Shown: positions 44,330 through 55,400 of the stretch, in pieces | Numbering within the stretch: the stretch's first letter is position 1 | Layout of the letters: each line of letters starts with the position of its first letter | DNA from: Pseudohongiella sp. | GTDB taxonomy: Bacteria > Pseudomonadota > Gammaproteobacteria > Pseudomonadales > Pseudohongiellaceae | DNA: 64,000 nt | Direction of reading: 5' to 3' | NCBI RefSeq assembly: GCF_011050365.1 | Contig: NZ_DRFV01000003.1 | Coordinates: 1 to 64,000 of the forward strand | The notes under the pieces: model-generated | The model's input: the letters and a program-made list of their open reading frames with translations, nothing else | The model's database searches: none | What the model was told of the DNA's origin: nothing | Position numbers and translations under genes: made by a program

Positions 44330-46438
44330 TTACTCGGTGCCGTAAAGAATGTCGAGGATGCCTTCCAGCATCACCTGATTAACATCGGAAATGTGAATAC
44401 TGCCATCGGGGTTGGATTCCGTCAGCAGAGTTCTGTTCAACAGCACAGCCATCGCCCTGCCGGTGCCAATGACATCATTGGGGTTGCGATAGTGATACTG
44501 CCAGGACGCATCATAGCCAACGATCTGTCCTCTGTGGCCGAACACCTGCAGACCCAGATCCTGCACCACCCCCTGCAACATATTGATGCTTTCACCGAAT
44601 GCGCCTTGCACCTCGAACGGCTCGCGCATCAACGCCTGGGTGGCAGGACTCATCAATTGTCCTTCCATCACGGCATTGGCCCATTTCACCAGATCGGCCG
44701 CGGTCGAAATCATCGCACCCGAACCCATCGTATAGGCGGGATCGGTGTTGGTTCTCTCCACGTCCGTGTGAGGGAAGCCGAACAGATCTGCTACGAACGG
44801 CCCCTGATTGTCGGCCCAGTTAACATAACCTCGCGCGTACGTGCCCTCCAGCTTGAGTTCACCCGGCGACGGTACCACGGTATCTGTCAGACCCAATGGC
44901 TCGACAAACCGGGTACGAATTTCATGCTGCCAGCTATTTTGAGTCACCATTTCGGCGATTTCCTGCAGCAGCACATAGTGTGTATTGGAGTAATTCCATT
45001 TCTGGCCGGGCTCGTTCACCAGATAGGGTCGGTCAGCCGTGGCATTGTTTCTGGCAAAGGCTGAATTGATGGAGGCTCCGATATCGACCAGTTCACCCGG
45101 TGCATAGACAAAACCCGGCATACCGATATAACGCACGAACCACAGATCAGTCATGCTCGGTTCAACATCCATGGTGACGCCGAATGCGCGCTCGAAGTCC
45201 GGGAACTCATTGGTGAAACTGAAAATACCCGCCGTATGGTTCAGCAGCATTTTGATTGTGGTCACATCACCGCTGGGAAATTTGCCGGGGAAAAACTCGG
45301 ACAGCTTCTGGTCGAGACTCAATTTGCCCTCGTCTACCAGTTGCATGATCAACATACCGGTAAAGGACTTGGTGGCACTGCCGATTCTGAACTTGTGCTT
45401 TGGCGTCAGCGCCTCACCTGTCTGGGTATCAGCCACACCTGCTGCGGTGTGCCAGATTTCACCGTTAGGCAGTTCAATTGAAAGCGCAACACCGGGGATG
45501 GACTTCTGTTGCAGACGCGACAGCATGTAGCTCTGGATTTCCAGTTTCTGGAAATTGATTTCCGCTGCGTCCGCAGTGTAGCTCACCGCATCGGCATTGG
45601 CACCTTTGGCCGCCGTCGCGAGCGCCGAGTACTGACTGCTAAAACTGCCCGACGCAAGATTTGTGGCCGCCAGTGGATCAGCAAGTACCTGCTTCATTGA
45701 GGCTGTGAGCTGAATACCGTTGACGCTGTTGTGGTCAGCGTCCAGCAGACCCAGCACCTGTAACGAACGTGAGTACGCCGGGTCGTTTTCGCCCTGCGCA
45801 AACAATGAGGCATAGGTGCTGGTTGTTGAAGCGGTCACCGAAACCTGATTACCCAGTCCAAGCGCTCCGATACTGAAAGCAACGGGACTGCCCTCAACGC
45901 CATAGAACCTGCCCTGGGAATCGGTCACACCTGCCCTGGTGCCGGACACGTAATCAAGCCCGGCCACCGGAACAGACAACTTGCCGGGCGTCACCGGCCA
46001 GAGGTTTTTCAGCTGAAACTGCGGCGCCGACCCTGTGATAGAAAATGACGCATCCATCTCCGCGGCGTAGTAGCGGCCGTTCATTGCAAAGACAGGAATG
46101 CTCAGGGTGTTGCCCGCCAATCGCGCCGCGTGATCATGATAACTGTCCGGCGTTCCGGCCGGGCCGATCAGGTTGGAGTCAGACACCTGCATAACTTCGG
46201 GCCCGGAGGCGGAAACCAGGGTCAACTCCACGCTGTACAGGTCGCCCCCGAAAGCCAGTTCCGGCAGCACAATACTGCCATTGGCAAATTCCGGTATTTC
46301 CCTGCCATCGACGCTGTCAGCATGAGCGCCACTGCCCGCCAGCGCTGCCCACAGTAAAACCAGCGATAACATAAACGGCTTGCCGTCGACTTGACGCAGT
46401 CGCTGCCTGCGATTGGCAATGATCGAAAAAGTTTTCAT
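44330..46438 (-). CDS. Secreted serine hydrolase of the beta-lactamase/PBP (S12, PF00144) family with extra N-terminal domain
   Basis: The protein is 702 residues from the ATG at 46438, with an AGGA site 6 nt upstream. A signal peptide follows (FMLSLVLLWAALAGSGAHA, cleavage near AHA-DS). Residues about 45-320 are a beta-rich domain I cannot name. The C-terminal 380 residues are a class C beta-lactamase-like fold with SxxK (GSATKSFTG), YxN (YSNTHY) and HxG (FGHRGQ) motifs, so the active site is intact. It lies 35 bp after the NRPS stop. Family members include D-aminopeptidases, ClbP-type prodrug peptidases and the PBP-type cyclases (SurE) of TE-less NRPSs. The signal peptide favours a periplasmic role such as maturation or self-protection. 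Confidence 0.85.
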   Translation of the reverse strand: MKTFSIIANRRQRLRQVDGKPFMLSLVLLWAALAGSGAHADSVDGREIPEFANGSIVLPELAFGGDLYSVELTLVSASGPEVMQVSDSNLIGPAGTPDSYHDHAARLAGNTLSIPVFAMNGRYYAAEMDASFSITGSAPQFQLKNLWPVTPGKLSVPVAGLDYVSGTRAGVTDSQGRFYGVEGSPVAFSIGALGLGNQVSVTASTTSTYASLFAQGENDPAYSRSLQVLGLLDADHNSVNGIQLTASMKQVLADPLAATNLASGSFSSQYSALATAAKGANADAVSYTADAAEINFQKLEIQSYMLSRLQQKSIPGVALSIELPNGEIWHTAAGVADTQTGEALTPKHKFRIGSATKSFTGMLIMQLVDEGKLSLDQKLSEFFPGKFPSGDVTTIKMLLNHTAGIFSFTNEFPDFERAFGVTMDVEPSMTDLWFVRYIGMPGFVYAPGELVDIGASINSAFARNNATADRPYLVNEPGQKWNYSNTHYVLLQEIAEMVTQNSWQHEIRTRFVEPLGLTDTVVPSPGELKLEGTYARGYVNWADNQGPFVADLFGFPHTDVERTNTDPAYTMGSGAMISTAADLVKWANAVMEGQLMSPATQALMREPFEVQGAFGESINMLQGVVQDLGLQVFGHRGQIVGYDASWQYHYRNPNDVIGTGRAMAVLLNRTLLTESNPDGSIHISDVNQVMLEGILDILYGTE

Positions 46439-46473
46439 AAGCAGTCCTTCCCATAACGATGGTGGATAAAAAA

Positions 46474-49400
46474 TCATACGCGCGCAAATTTGCGCCGCAC
46501 CCTTTCCCAGCAAGCCCGCATGGTACCGGACTCGAATACGACTGCAGACCATGCTACCTGTATTTCCAGTGCATTATCTACAACATAAAACTCCATATGC
46601 AACGGCACATCGACCGGAGACGTCGACGCCATCGCCCCGTCAAAAACCCTGCCCGTCAGCGTGTACAGATCGTCCGGGTGCTGACTGTTGGTAAATTCCC
46701 CAAGATAATTAAAGCTCACCAGCGCGGGCAATGCCTGGTGCAATTCAGCTTCGGCAGCCACGCAGGCAAACACATCCGGCTGCGACCGGGTATCGGCTTG
46801 CAAGGCCTGATGAGCGTGCTGCAGCGCGTCAGGCCCGGCAAAGAGTTGCGGCGCGAGATTGAGCAGCCGGGCACGTGTCAGCCAGGCGACCTGACGAGAC
46901 AAGTCCAGCGAGCCGTCACGGCCATGACTTTCCACCAACAGTGGAATTTCTTCAACTGGCAGCAGGCCGCCAAGCTCACTCAATGTTGTCGCCAGCAACA
47001 TGTCCTGCAACCTGAACTCGACCTGCTGTGCGGCAGACTGCCGGTGCAGGGATTCGCACAAAGCCGCCAGTTCATTAGCAGCAATTCGCAAATGCAGCGT
47101 GTGCAACTCATTGTGCAAGCCACAATCCGGCGCCAGCGCAGCCGTCGTTGCCACAGCTTTATGATACGCATCGGAAGCTGTCTGCTGTGCCGATAGCAGT
47201 TCCGCAGAACGCACATCTGCCACTTCCCGTAGTAAATGGGGTGGAGACAGACGGGCGAGCCCGGTCTCGCCTGCCAGCAAGGCCTGCGTCAGCGCGTTCA
47301 GGTCGGCAATCAGCGTGCGCAGTGAAACCCAGTCCGCGACAAGATGGTGCAACGCCAGCACCACCGACTCGCTGTCGCCATCAGGCCCCTGTACCAGGAT
47401 GCCACGAACCAGAGGCCCTGCTTCGAGTTCAAAGGGGCGACAGGCCAGTGCTTCGATAGCAGACTGGTCTGCCTGCAGGTCGGCGGAAGCGCCACGACGA
47501 TAGCAAGTGAGCACGTCAGCCAGGTTCAGCGTCTCCTGTATTTCCTGCAACCATTGTCCATCCAGCATATAAAAACGTGCACGCAGGGAGTCATGATGCT
47601 GTATCAACGCTGTCATGGCCTCCGCCAGCACGCTTTGCGACACCCCGGCGGTGACCTTCAATTCAGTAACAATGTGGAAATGCCGGGCCGCTTCAGTGCT
47701 TCTGGAACCCAGAAACCAGCGCTGCACCGGCAGCAACGCAACATCGCCGACAAGTGCTTCCCTGAAGTGCCCTGAATCCTGCCATGGTGTTAATGTACCG
47801 GCCATTTGCATCAATAGCGGAAACGCAAAGAAGTCTTTCAGCTCACAGGTATAGCCAGCTGCCCGGATGCCACTGAGCACCTCAAGCGCCTTGATTGAAT
47901 CGCCACCGAGGGTAAAGAAATCGTCATGGCACCCGACACGCTCCGCACCCAGCACACGACACCAGATTTGTGCCAGTACCCGCTCCGCATCCGTCGCGGG
48001 TGGGACAAACGCTGTGCCCGGTCCGGTGGCAAGCGCCAGCAGCGTGCCGCGCTCCACCTTGCCGGCGGCAGACAGCGGAAACCTATCCAGCAGCACCACC
48101 GAACCCGGCAGCATATGTCGGGGCAGGGATCTCCCCAGCGCCGCAATAATGGCAGACCTGAGTACATCGCGGGCGTCCTGCTCCCGCCCCGTCACGCAAT
48201 ACAGCAGCAGACCCAGCTGTGGATGTAATAGCGCCAGCGCATCATCGACGCCGTCCACCTGGCGCGCAGCATGTTCAATTTCGCCAGGTTCGATACGGTA
48301 ACCGCGGACCTTGAGCTGGGCGTCCACGCGCCCGGCAAATTCAAGCAGGCCGTCATCGCGCCAGCGTACAAGATCCCCGGAGCGGTACCAGCGACGCTGC
48401 AGGCCATCCGTCTGCGCAGCAACACTGAGCGTAGTGAATTTTTTTGCGCTAAGCTCGGCGGCGCCGTAATAACCCTGGCCCAACGTTTCGCCGCCAATGT
48501 ACAGCTCACCTGTCGCGCCCACAGGCACCCGCGAACCCGACGCATCGCGCACGGTCAACATGACTCCTGGCAGAGGCTTGCCTATGGGTACGCCAAAGGG
48601 CCATTCATCGTGCTCATTAACCCGGTAAACAGATGCGCACACAGAGGTCTCCGTCGGGCCATACGCATTCATTACGCGCAAGGTTTTTGCGTAATGCCGC
48701 AGATCCTCGCCAATAGCTGCATCACCTGCCGTCACCAGTACACGCAGCGCACCCAACGCTCGCTTGTCGAGTGCACGCAAAAATACCGGCGGCAAGGTGA
48801 TCACGGTGACTGCCTTTTTGTCCAGCCATTGCATGAAGATGTCGATGTCATTGCGCGCCGCATCCGGCGCAATTGCCAGCGATGCACCCGTGCCCAGCGC
48901 GAGAAACACTTCTGACAAAGAAGCATCAAAAGACAGTGCAGCAAATTGCGCACAGACGTCGTCGCCGTGCACGTCGAACGCCGGAATCTGTTGTCGGATC
49001 ATTGCCGAAAATGCCGCATGCGAAATCTGCACACCTTTGGGCTTGCCTGTCGAGCCGGAGGTGAAAATCATGTAAGCGATGGCGCGGGTATCCACGCTCA
49101 TGCCGCCCGCAGCACCCGGACCTGCCCCGCTTGCGTTATCCGCGTAACGAATATGCTGCAGATTCTGTTGCCGCTGCTGCAACTCGGCAGCCAGATCAGC
49201 TCCTTCCTGATCGGTGCTCAGCAGCATATCCACCGAACCTTCGCCAATAATCAGCAGCAGACGGTCCAGCGGATTGCTGAGATCCAGAGGTATATAAATG
49301 GCACCCGCCGCCATCGTTCCCAGCAGTGCCGCAACGCTGCGAACGCTGCGCCGGCCGATGACGCCGACGTGCACCTGTTTACGCACGGAACTCTTGCAGG

Positions 49401-52400
49401 AACGCTTGCCGGAACTCTTGCCAGAACTCTCACCGGCACTGTCGGCGGGCCGCGCCGCGTGCAACAGATTGGCGATGCGTTGCATTTCGCTTTCCAGCTC
49501 CGCATAAGACCAGTCACTGTCGGCATCGCTGATTCTGCCACTGGCATTGGCAGCAGCACGTCTGAATAGGTCCGGCAGCAGGTCTTGTTCGGCGTCAGAC
49601 CGCTGACTGAACAGAGCATCGCCTTCGAATGCCTGCACACATGCAGCGTCACTGTCATCCAGCCAGGGAATGTTCACCAGCGTTTCGCTGTGACTGCCGG
49701 TCAGGCCATTCAGCGTTTGCCCGAGACAGCGCAAAATCAATTCGATGTTGGCCCGGGAATAGATGACATTGTCGTATTCCGCAAGTAATCTCAGCCCCCC
49801 GTCCGCCGCCGGAAACGCGCTGACGGTAAGATCGTACTGGCTGGTGGTGGACGCAACCGGATGCACTTCGGCGACATGCGCGCCGAACCGGAGATCCTCT
49901 ACGTCGGTATTCTGCAGCACCAGCAACACATCAAAGAGTGGTGTTCTGCCCGGGTCCCTGACCAGATCCAGGTTTGCGACAATAGTGTCGAATGGCACAC
50001 CCTGATGTGAAAGACAGTCGTTTACTTCTGCCGCTACGGCAAGCAGGAATCTGTCCACCCGGTCATCCAGCGCCAGCGTGGCTCTGAGCGGCAGAATATT
50101 AACAAAAAAACCGATTACTGATTCGAGTTGAGGATGCCGCCTGCCGGCCACTGCGGTGCCTATACAGAAGTCCTGTTGCCCGCTGAGCCGGGCGAGCACG
50201 AGCTGCAGAGCAGCGAACAGGCCACTGAAATCACTGACGCCCATAGTGGACAGCTGGCGTGAAAAGCCAGTCCACACGGCTGGCTCAATGTCGATGTGAA
50301 CCGAAGCGCCTGCACTTTGCATCAGCGCCGGCCGCGGCCCTGAGGCCGGCAGTTGCAACACCTCTACCGGGCGAGCAAAGTGCTCCCGCCAGAACTGCAC
50401 GGCGTCAGCGCCGGCTTCCGACGCCAGCCAGTCGAGCTGCCAGCTGGCGAAATCCCGAAACTGCAGGCGATCTGCGGGGACACCGTCCGCGGCCTCATCC
50501 GGGCACTGATCTTCACTGAAGGTCTGATACAGTCGGGTGAGCTCTCTGGAGAATATCCCCATCGACCAGCCGTCACTGATAATGTGATGCATGGTGATAA
50601 AAAGCACACTGCCGCCGGATGTCAGTTCGCCAGCCGCAATGCGCACCAGCGGCGCCGTACTCAGATCGAAAGCCAGCCCGTTGAGTTCCTGCGCCGTCGC
50701 CTGCAAATCCGCTTCATTCAGCGCAGCCTCGAACCAGTACACGCGACTGTTTTGTGACGCATGGTCATTATTTGATGCCTGACTTGCTTGCCCGGAATCC
50801 GACAGTGGCGCGAGGGGCATCACCAGTTGTCTGACTCTGCCCCGGGCGTCCTCGCGGAAGCATGTACGCAGCGACTCGTGTCGCACCAACAGGGCATGCA
50901 ATGCGCTATCCAGCGCCCGGTGGTTGATACTGCCAGCGACCGTCAGCGTGGCATGCATGTGTAACGGCGAGGGGCCGGCAGCACGAAGCTGCTCCAGCAT
51001 CCACAACCTGGACTGGCCGGGCGAGACCGGGTAACTGTCTGCCTCGGGCAAGGCCTGCAAAACAGGTTCCGTCGCCGGCGTCCCATCGGCATTCAGAACG
51101 TTGACATCAATTGCTGCTGCCAGTTCGGTTAACGTTGGATTACTCTGCAAATCGCGGAAATCCAGCGTCAATCCGAAATGCGCGGCAATGCGCGAAAACA
51201 GCATCATGGCCTTCAGGCTGTGTCCGCCCAGATCGTGAAAGCTGTCTTCGCGGTAGATATCGGACTGCCCCAGTAGTTCACTAAAGAAGCCGGCCAGCGC
51301 CACCTCTGTCGCCGTCACCGGCAGTGTCCTTGCTGCGGCCTTGCTTGCAACGCGATCGGTCTGCTGAATGACGGCCTGATGCTGCAACTCATGCAGGATG
51401 GCCGCGCCGGAGTTCAGCGTGCTGGCAAGCTGTTGATAATAGCGGGACATGCTAGCGGACGATTGCCCGGCAGTTGTGCTGACTCGTGCTCTCTGGTGCG
51501 CATCAGGTGCTTCGCCGTGACCGGCGTCCGGAGGCGTCAGCGCCTGTGTTTCTGCGCTGTGTGCCGGCGCCACTGCACTGTCTTCGGCGCCCGGCTGCCA
51601 GTGCCCGGCATCGGACACCTCCAGACGGTATTGGCTGTCAGTGGTACCCTGCCGCAGCGCAAAAGGTGTGCTTGTGATGCTTTGCAGGAATTGCAGCGCC
51701 GGCGTATTACGCGCCAGTTTGACGAAATCCACACGCAGTGCCCCGACGCCGATAGCCTCAGCCTCCTGCGCAAGCTGGCGCAGGATGGTATGTTCCACAC
51801 CACGGCCCAGCACACGACAACTAAGCATAAAACCGAAAACGCTCCAGACATCAATGCCACGGCGAATGAAAACACTGCCGGTCAAACCATACTTTCCATA
51901 TTTGTCGGTCACACTGACACAACGAATATCGATGTCCGGCTCCTGCAGTAACGCGCCCAGTTCAGCCTCGGTATAGCGGATTCCGGTGGTATTGAACTGA
52001 TTCGTCCGCTGGGACAATTGCGCCACCCGCGGTAACTCGTCCTGCGCCAGCGTGTGCATGTCAACGCGGATATCCAGTGACAGCAGAAAATCGGCATAGC
52101 TAGCGGTTGTCTTTCTTACGCTGGCGCGTTGCAGCTCTTCGGCATACATGCGGGCGCGCGCTGTATCCTCACGCGTGGCAGCGCGGGCATCAAGCAACCA
52201 GAGGTGATTGAGGAAATCCTCGCGCTCCTGCGCCGGCGGCAACTGTATAGCCAGCACACCAGGACAGGCCGCAAGTACCTGTTCACACTCCAGCGGGCTG
52301 TCATCAATGAAGACGAAACTGTCAAGGCCCAGAGACAGATCTTCGGCCAGTGTCAGAATACTCTCCGACTTTGGTCGCCAGCCGGCACACACCCGCGTCA

Positions 52401-55400
52401 GGTGCGCCCAGTGCAAGGGCATATCGCGCTGTTCGAACACTGCGCGCACGTCGTCCTCGTTGTTCTTGGTCGCCAGGCAAATCAGCGCACCGGCTGCGCG
52501 CGCAGCCAGCAATTGTTGCTGCAGGCGGATATGCACCGCATCAAGGCGGATGCCGTCCACACCCTCTTCACCGACAATGCCACCCCATAGCGTGTCGTCG
52601 GCATCAACGATGTACACTTTGACCGGACGCCTGCCCTGCTGATCGCACAACCTTGCGAGTCTGTTTGCCAGCGCCGCAAAGAATTCCTCGGCATAAGGGA
52701 TATCGCCAAACACAAGTTCGGGGGGATAACAGACCTGCTTCAGGTCATAGGTATCGGCGAGATTTTCCAGACTCAACACTTCCGCATTGTGCATACCTGC
52801 GAGTGCATCAGCCGCATACGCAGTAAACTCAAGGTACAAGGCCCAGTCACCGTCCTGCGAATAACCGTTTTGTCCATAACAGTCGGGCCACGGGCAGGGC
52901 ACAAAGTACAGGCGGCTGTCCGGACAGGCGCGCGAATAGGTGACCAGCGCCGCAGTAAGCTCCGCCAACTGGTCGGCAGCGGTGGACGCCAGTACCTGAC
53001 CGTTTTCATCTGTGACCGGCCGCCACAGCACCACATGCTGCTGAGGATGCAGGCGTCTGAGTCGTGAGTCAGGATTGATCAGCTCCTGCACACTCTGATC
53101 GTATGGCAGCTGCGTGACGGCCCCGGAATGGCCACTGACATATTCGTGATACTGTAGCAGCCCGATAAGGCTGTCCGCCGTAAAATTCGCGGAGACAGTC
53201 CAGCCTGCTGCCGCGTCCTGAGCCAGCGCAGCAGGCGACTGCTGGCCGTCCAGCAAGGCAGCGAGCAAAGCGCACAGATCTGTGCCCATGGCGTGCAGCC
53301 TGTCCTCTAGATACAGACTGCCATCGGCGACAAACCGGAAGCTGAGGTCCTTTGCCAGCGGTGCCACGATCAGGCCAAATTCGAAGTGCATTGGATCGAA
53401 TATTTCCTGCGGCTGCCATTGCCAGCGCGCCGCGTCTGCATCAGACACAGGGTAGTTTTCAAACACCAGCGCGTGTGTCACCAGGCCGGCGCGGGCTGGT
53501 GTCAGCGTCTGAATTTCCGCCAGCGTCAGGTGGCCAAAACTCATGCTATCGGCAAATTGTTGCGCAGTTTCGCGTACCTGTTCAGCGAACGTCGCCGCAT
53601 TGGCTGTCTGAATGCGCACAGGCAAGGTATTGATCAGCATGCCTGCGATGGCGCCGACACCGGCGAGATCAATGTCGCGCCCGGCTACGGTGGCACCAAA
53701 CACCACGTCATCGCTGCCGGTCAGGCGGCCCAGATAGACGCCCCACAATGTCTGAACAACGGCGTTAAGCGTGAGTCCCTGCTGCTCACACCAGCTTAAC
53801 AGTCTGGCATGCAAGGCTTCCCCGGTACGAGTTTCGACAAACAGCGGACTCGGTTCATCGGCGGGTAGTCGCGGCAGATGCGTAGGCACGTCACTGCGGC
53901 TTTGATAATCACCCAGTAACTGCTGCCAGTAGTCGCGCGCCCGCACCGGCGACTGCCGGCCCAGCCACTGGAAATACGCCCGCATGCCGTTGGCCGCGTT
54001 GCCGTCACCGCCACGGGCCTCGCCAAAATACAGCGCTTCCAGCCGTTGCAGCAATAACGCGCTGGTCCAGCCATCGAGCGCCATATGATGGAAATCGATG
54101 ATGAGCTCAAAACAGTCCGCGTTAATAAAGACCAGCGTGAGACTGAACAGAGGGTCATGTAACAGATCACGTGGCCTGCTGCGCAACGTCGCGCGCAGGC
54201 GGGAAAGTTCATCCTCGTGCCGGTCGTTAGCAACACCCGTGTCGACAGAGTTGTCGATATACTGATAATTTCCCGACCGTTCACAAAAGACGATCTGCAG
54301 CAGGTCGCCACTCGTCGTCTGCGCAAACCCGGTTCTCAGCGCCTGGGTTTCCGCAACCAGGGCCTGCACGGCGGCGGCGAACCGTTGTTCATCAAGTGGC
54401 TGCTGCAGACGCAGGGCAACCTGGTCCTGATAGGCTGTCGGGTGGGTCGCACAATGCAGCCACATGCCCGCCTGCATCCCAGTCAGTGGCAATATTTCTT
54501 CGACGCCGGCGGCAGGCAATTGCAACGCCGCAAGCGTGGCGTCAAGCTCGGCGAGCGACGCAAAAGCAACCAGGCTGTCGGACAGCGAGAGCAGGCACTG
54601 ATCTGTGTCACTGTCATCCCTATTGCCAGTCGACAGAGCCTGCAAACGGGTTAGCAGCGCGCCAAGCTCAGTACGCCAGGCGGCGGCGAGCGCAGCAAGA
54701 CCCGCTGACGAGTGCGGATTCTGACCACGCAGCATCAGTTCCAGCTGGCCATCGGTGATTCGCGCCAGCACGTCGAGTCTGAAGGGTTCAACGACAGCGT
54801 CACCATGATCATTGCCGGCTGGCTCATTTGCCGGAGCCAGCCAGACATCCTGATCCGTGCCGCTCTCGCCCAGATAATTGAAGCTCAGCTGCGGTCGCAG
54901 GGTCAGCGTCTGCCGCACGTCATCGTCTTTATAGAAACGCAGTGGCAGATAACTGAAACCTTTGGCCGGCAGCCGCCTGATGCTGTCCTTCACTTCGCGG
55001 TAAAGATCAAGCTGCGATTTATCGCCACCGGCAAACACAAAGGGATACAGCGAGGTGAACCAGCCCAACGTCGAACTGCAATCACCGAGACCATCAACTG
55101 CTTCCCGGCCATGACCCTCCAGCGATAAAACGCAGCCAGCATGAGTCAGCGTGCTCTGCCAGGCGCGGATGAAAGCCGCCAGCAATACTTCCTGCGGCGT
55201 CATGCGGAGCAGCGTTGCGCTGAGCTGCAGCAGCGTCCGGGTCTCGCGCTGTGGCATTGTGTGTACTGCGCTGTCGCGCTGTATCTGTTCATCGGCAAAC
55301 AGTTGTTGTTGTCCGGCAATAATCTGTTTGCCGTGAGCGACGACCTCCTGCCAGTAGCCAAGATCACGATCCAGTGCGCCGTTTGCCACCGCCGCCTGTA

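Noticed and set aside
46474-47900. A thioesterase domain at the C-terminus of the NRPS
   Set aside because: No GxSxG followed by a TE-type Asp/His is present. The region has HHxxxDxVS and FNYLGE motifs of an epimerization domain.
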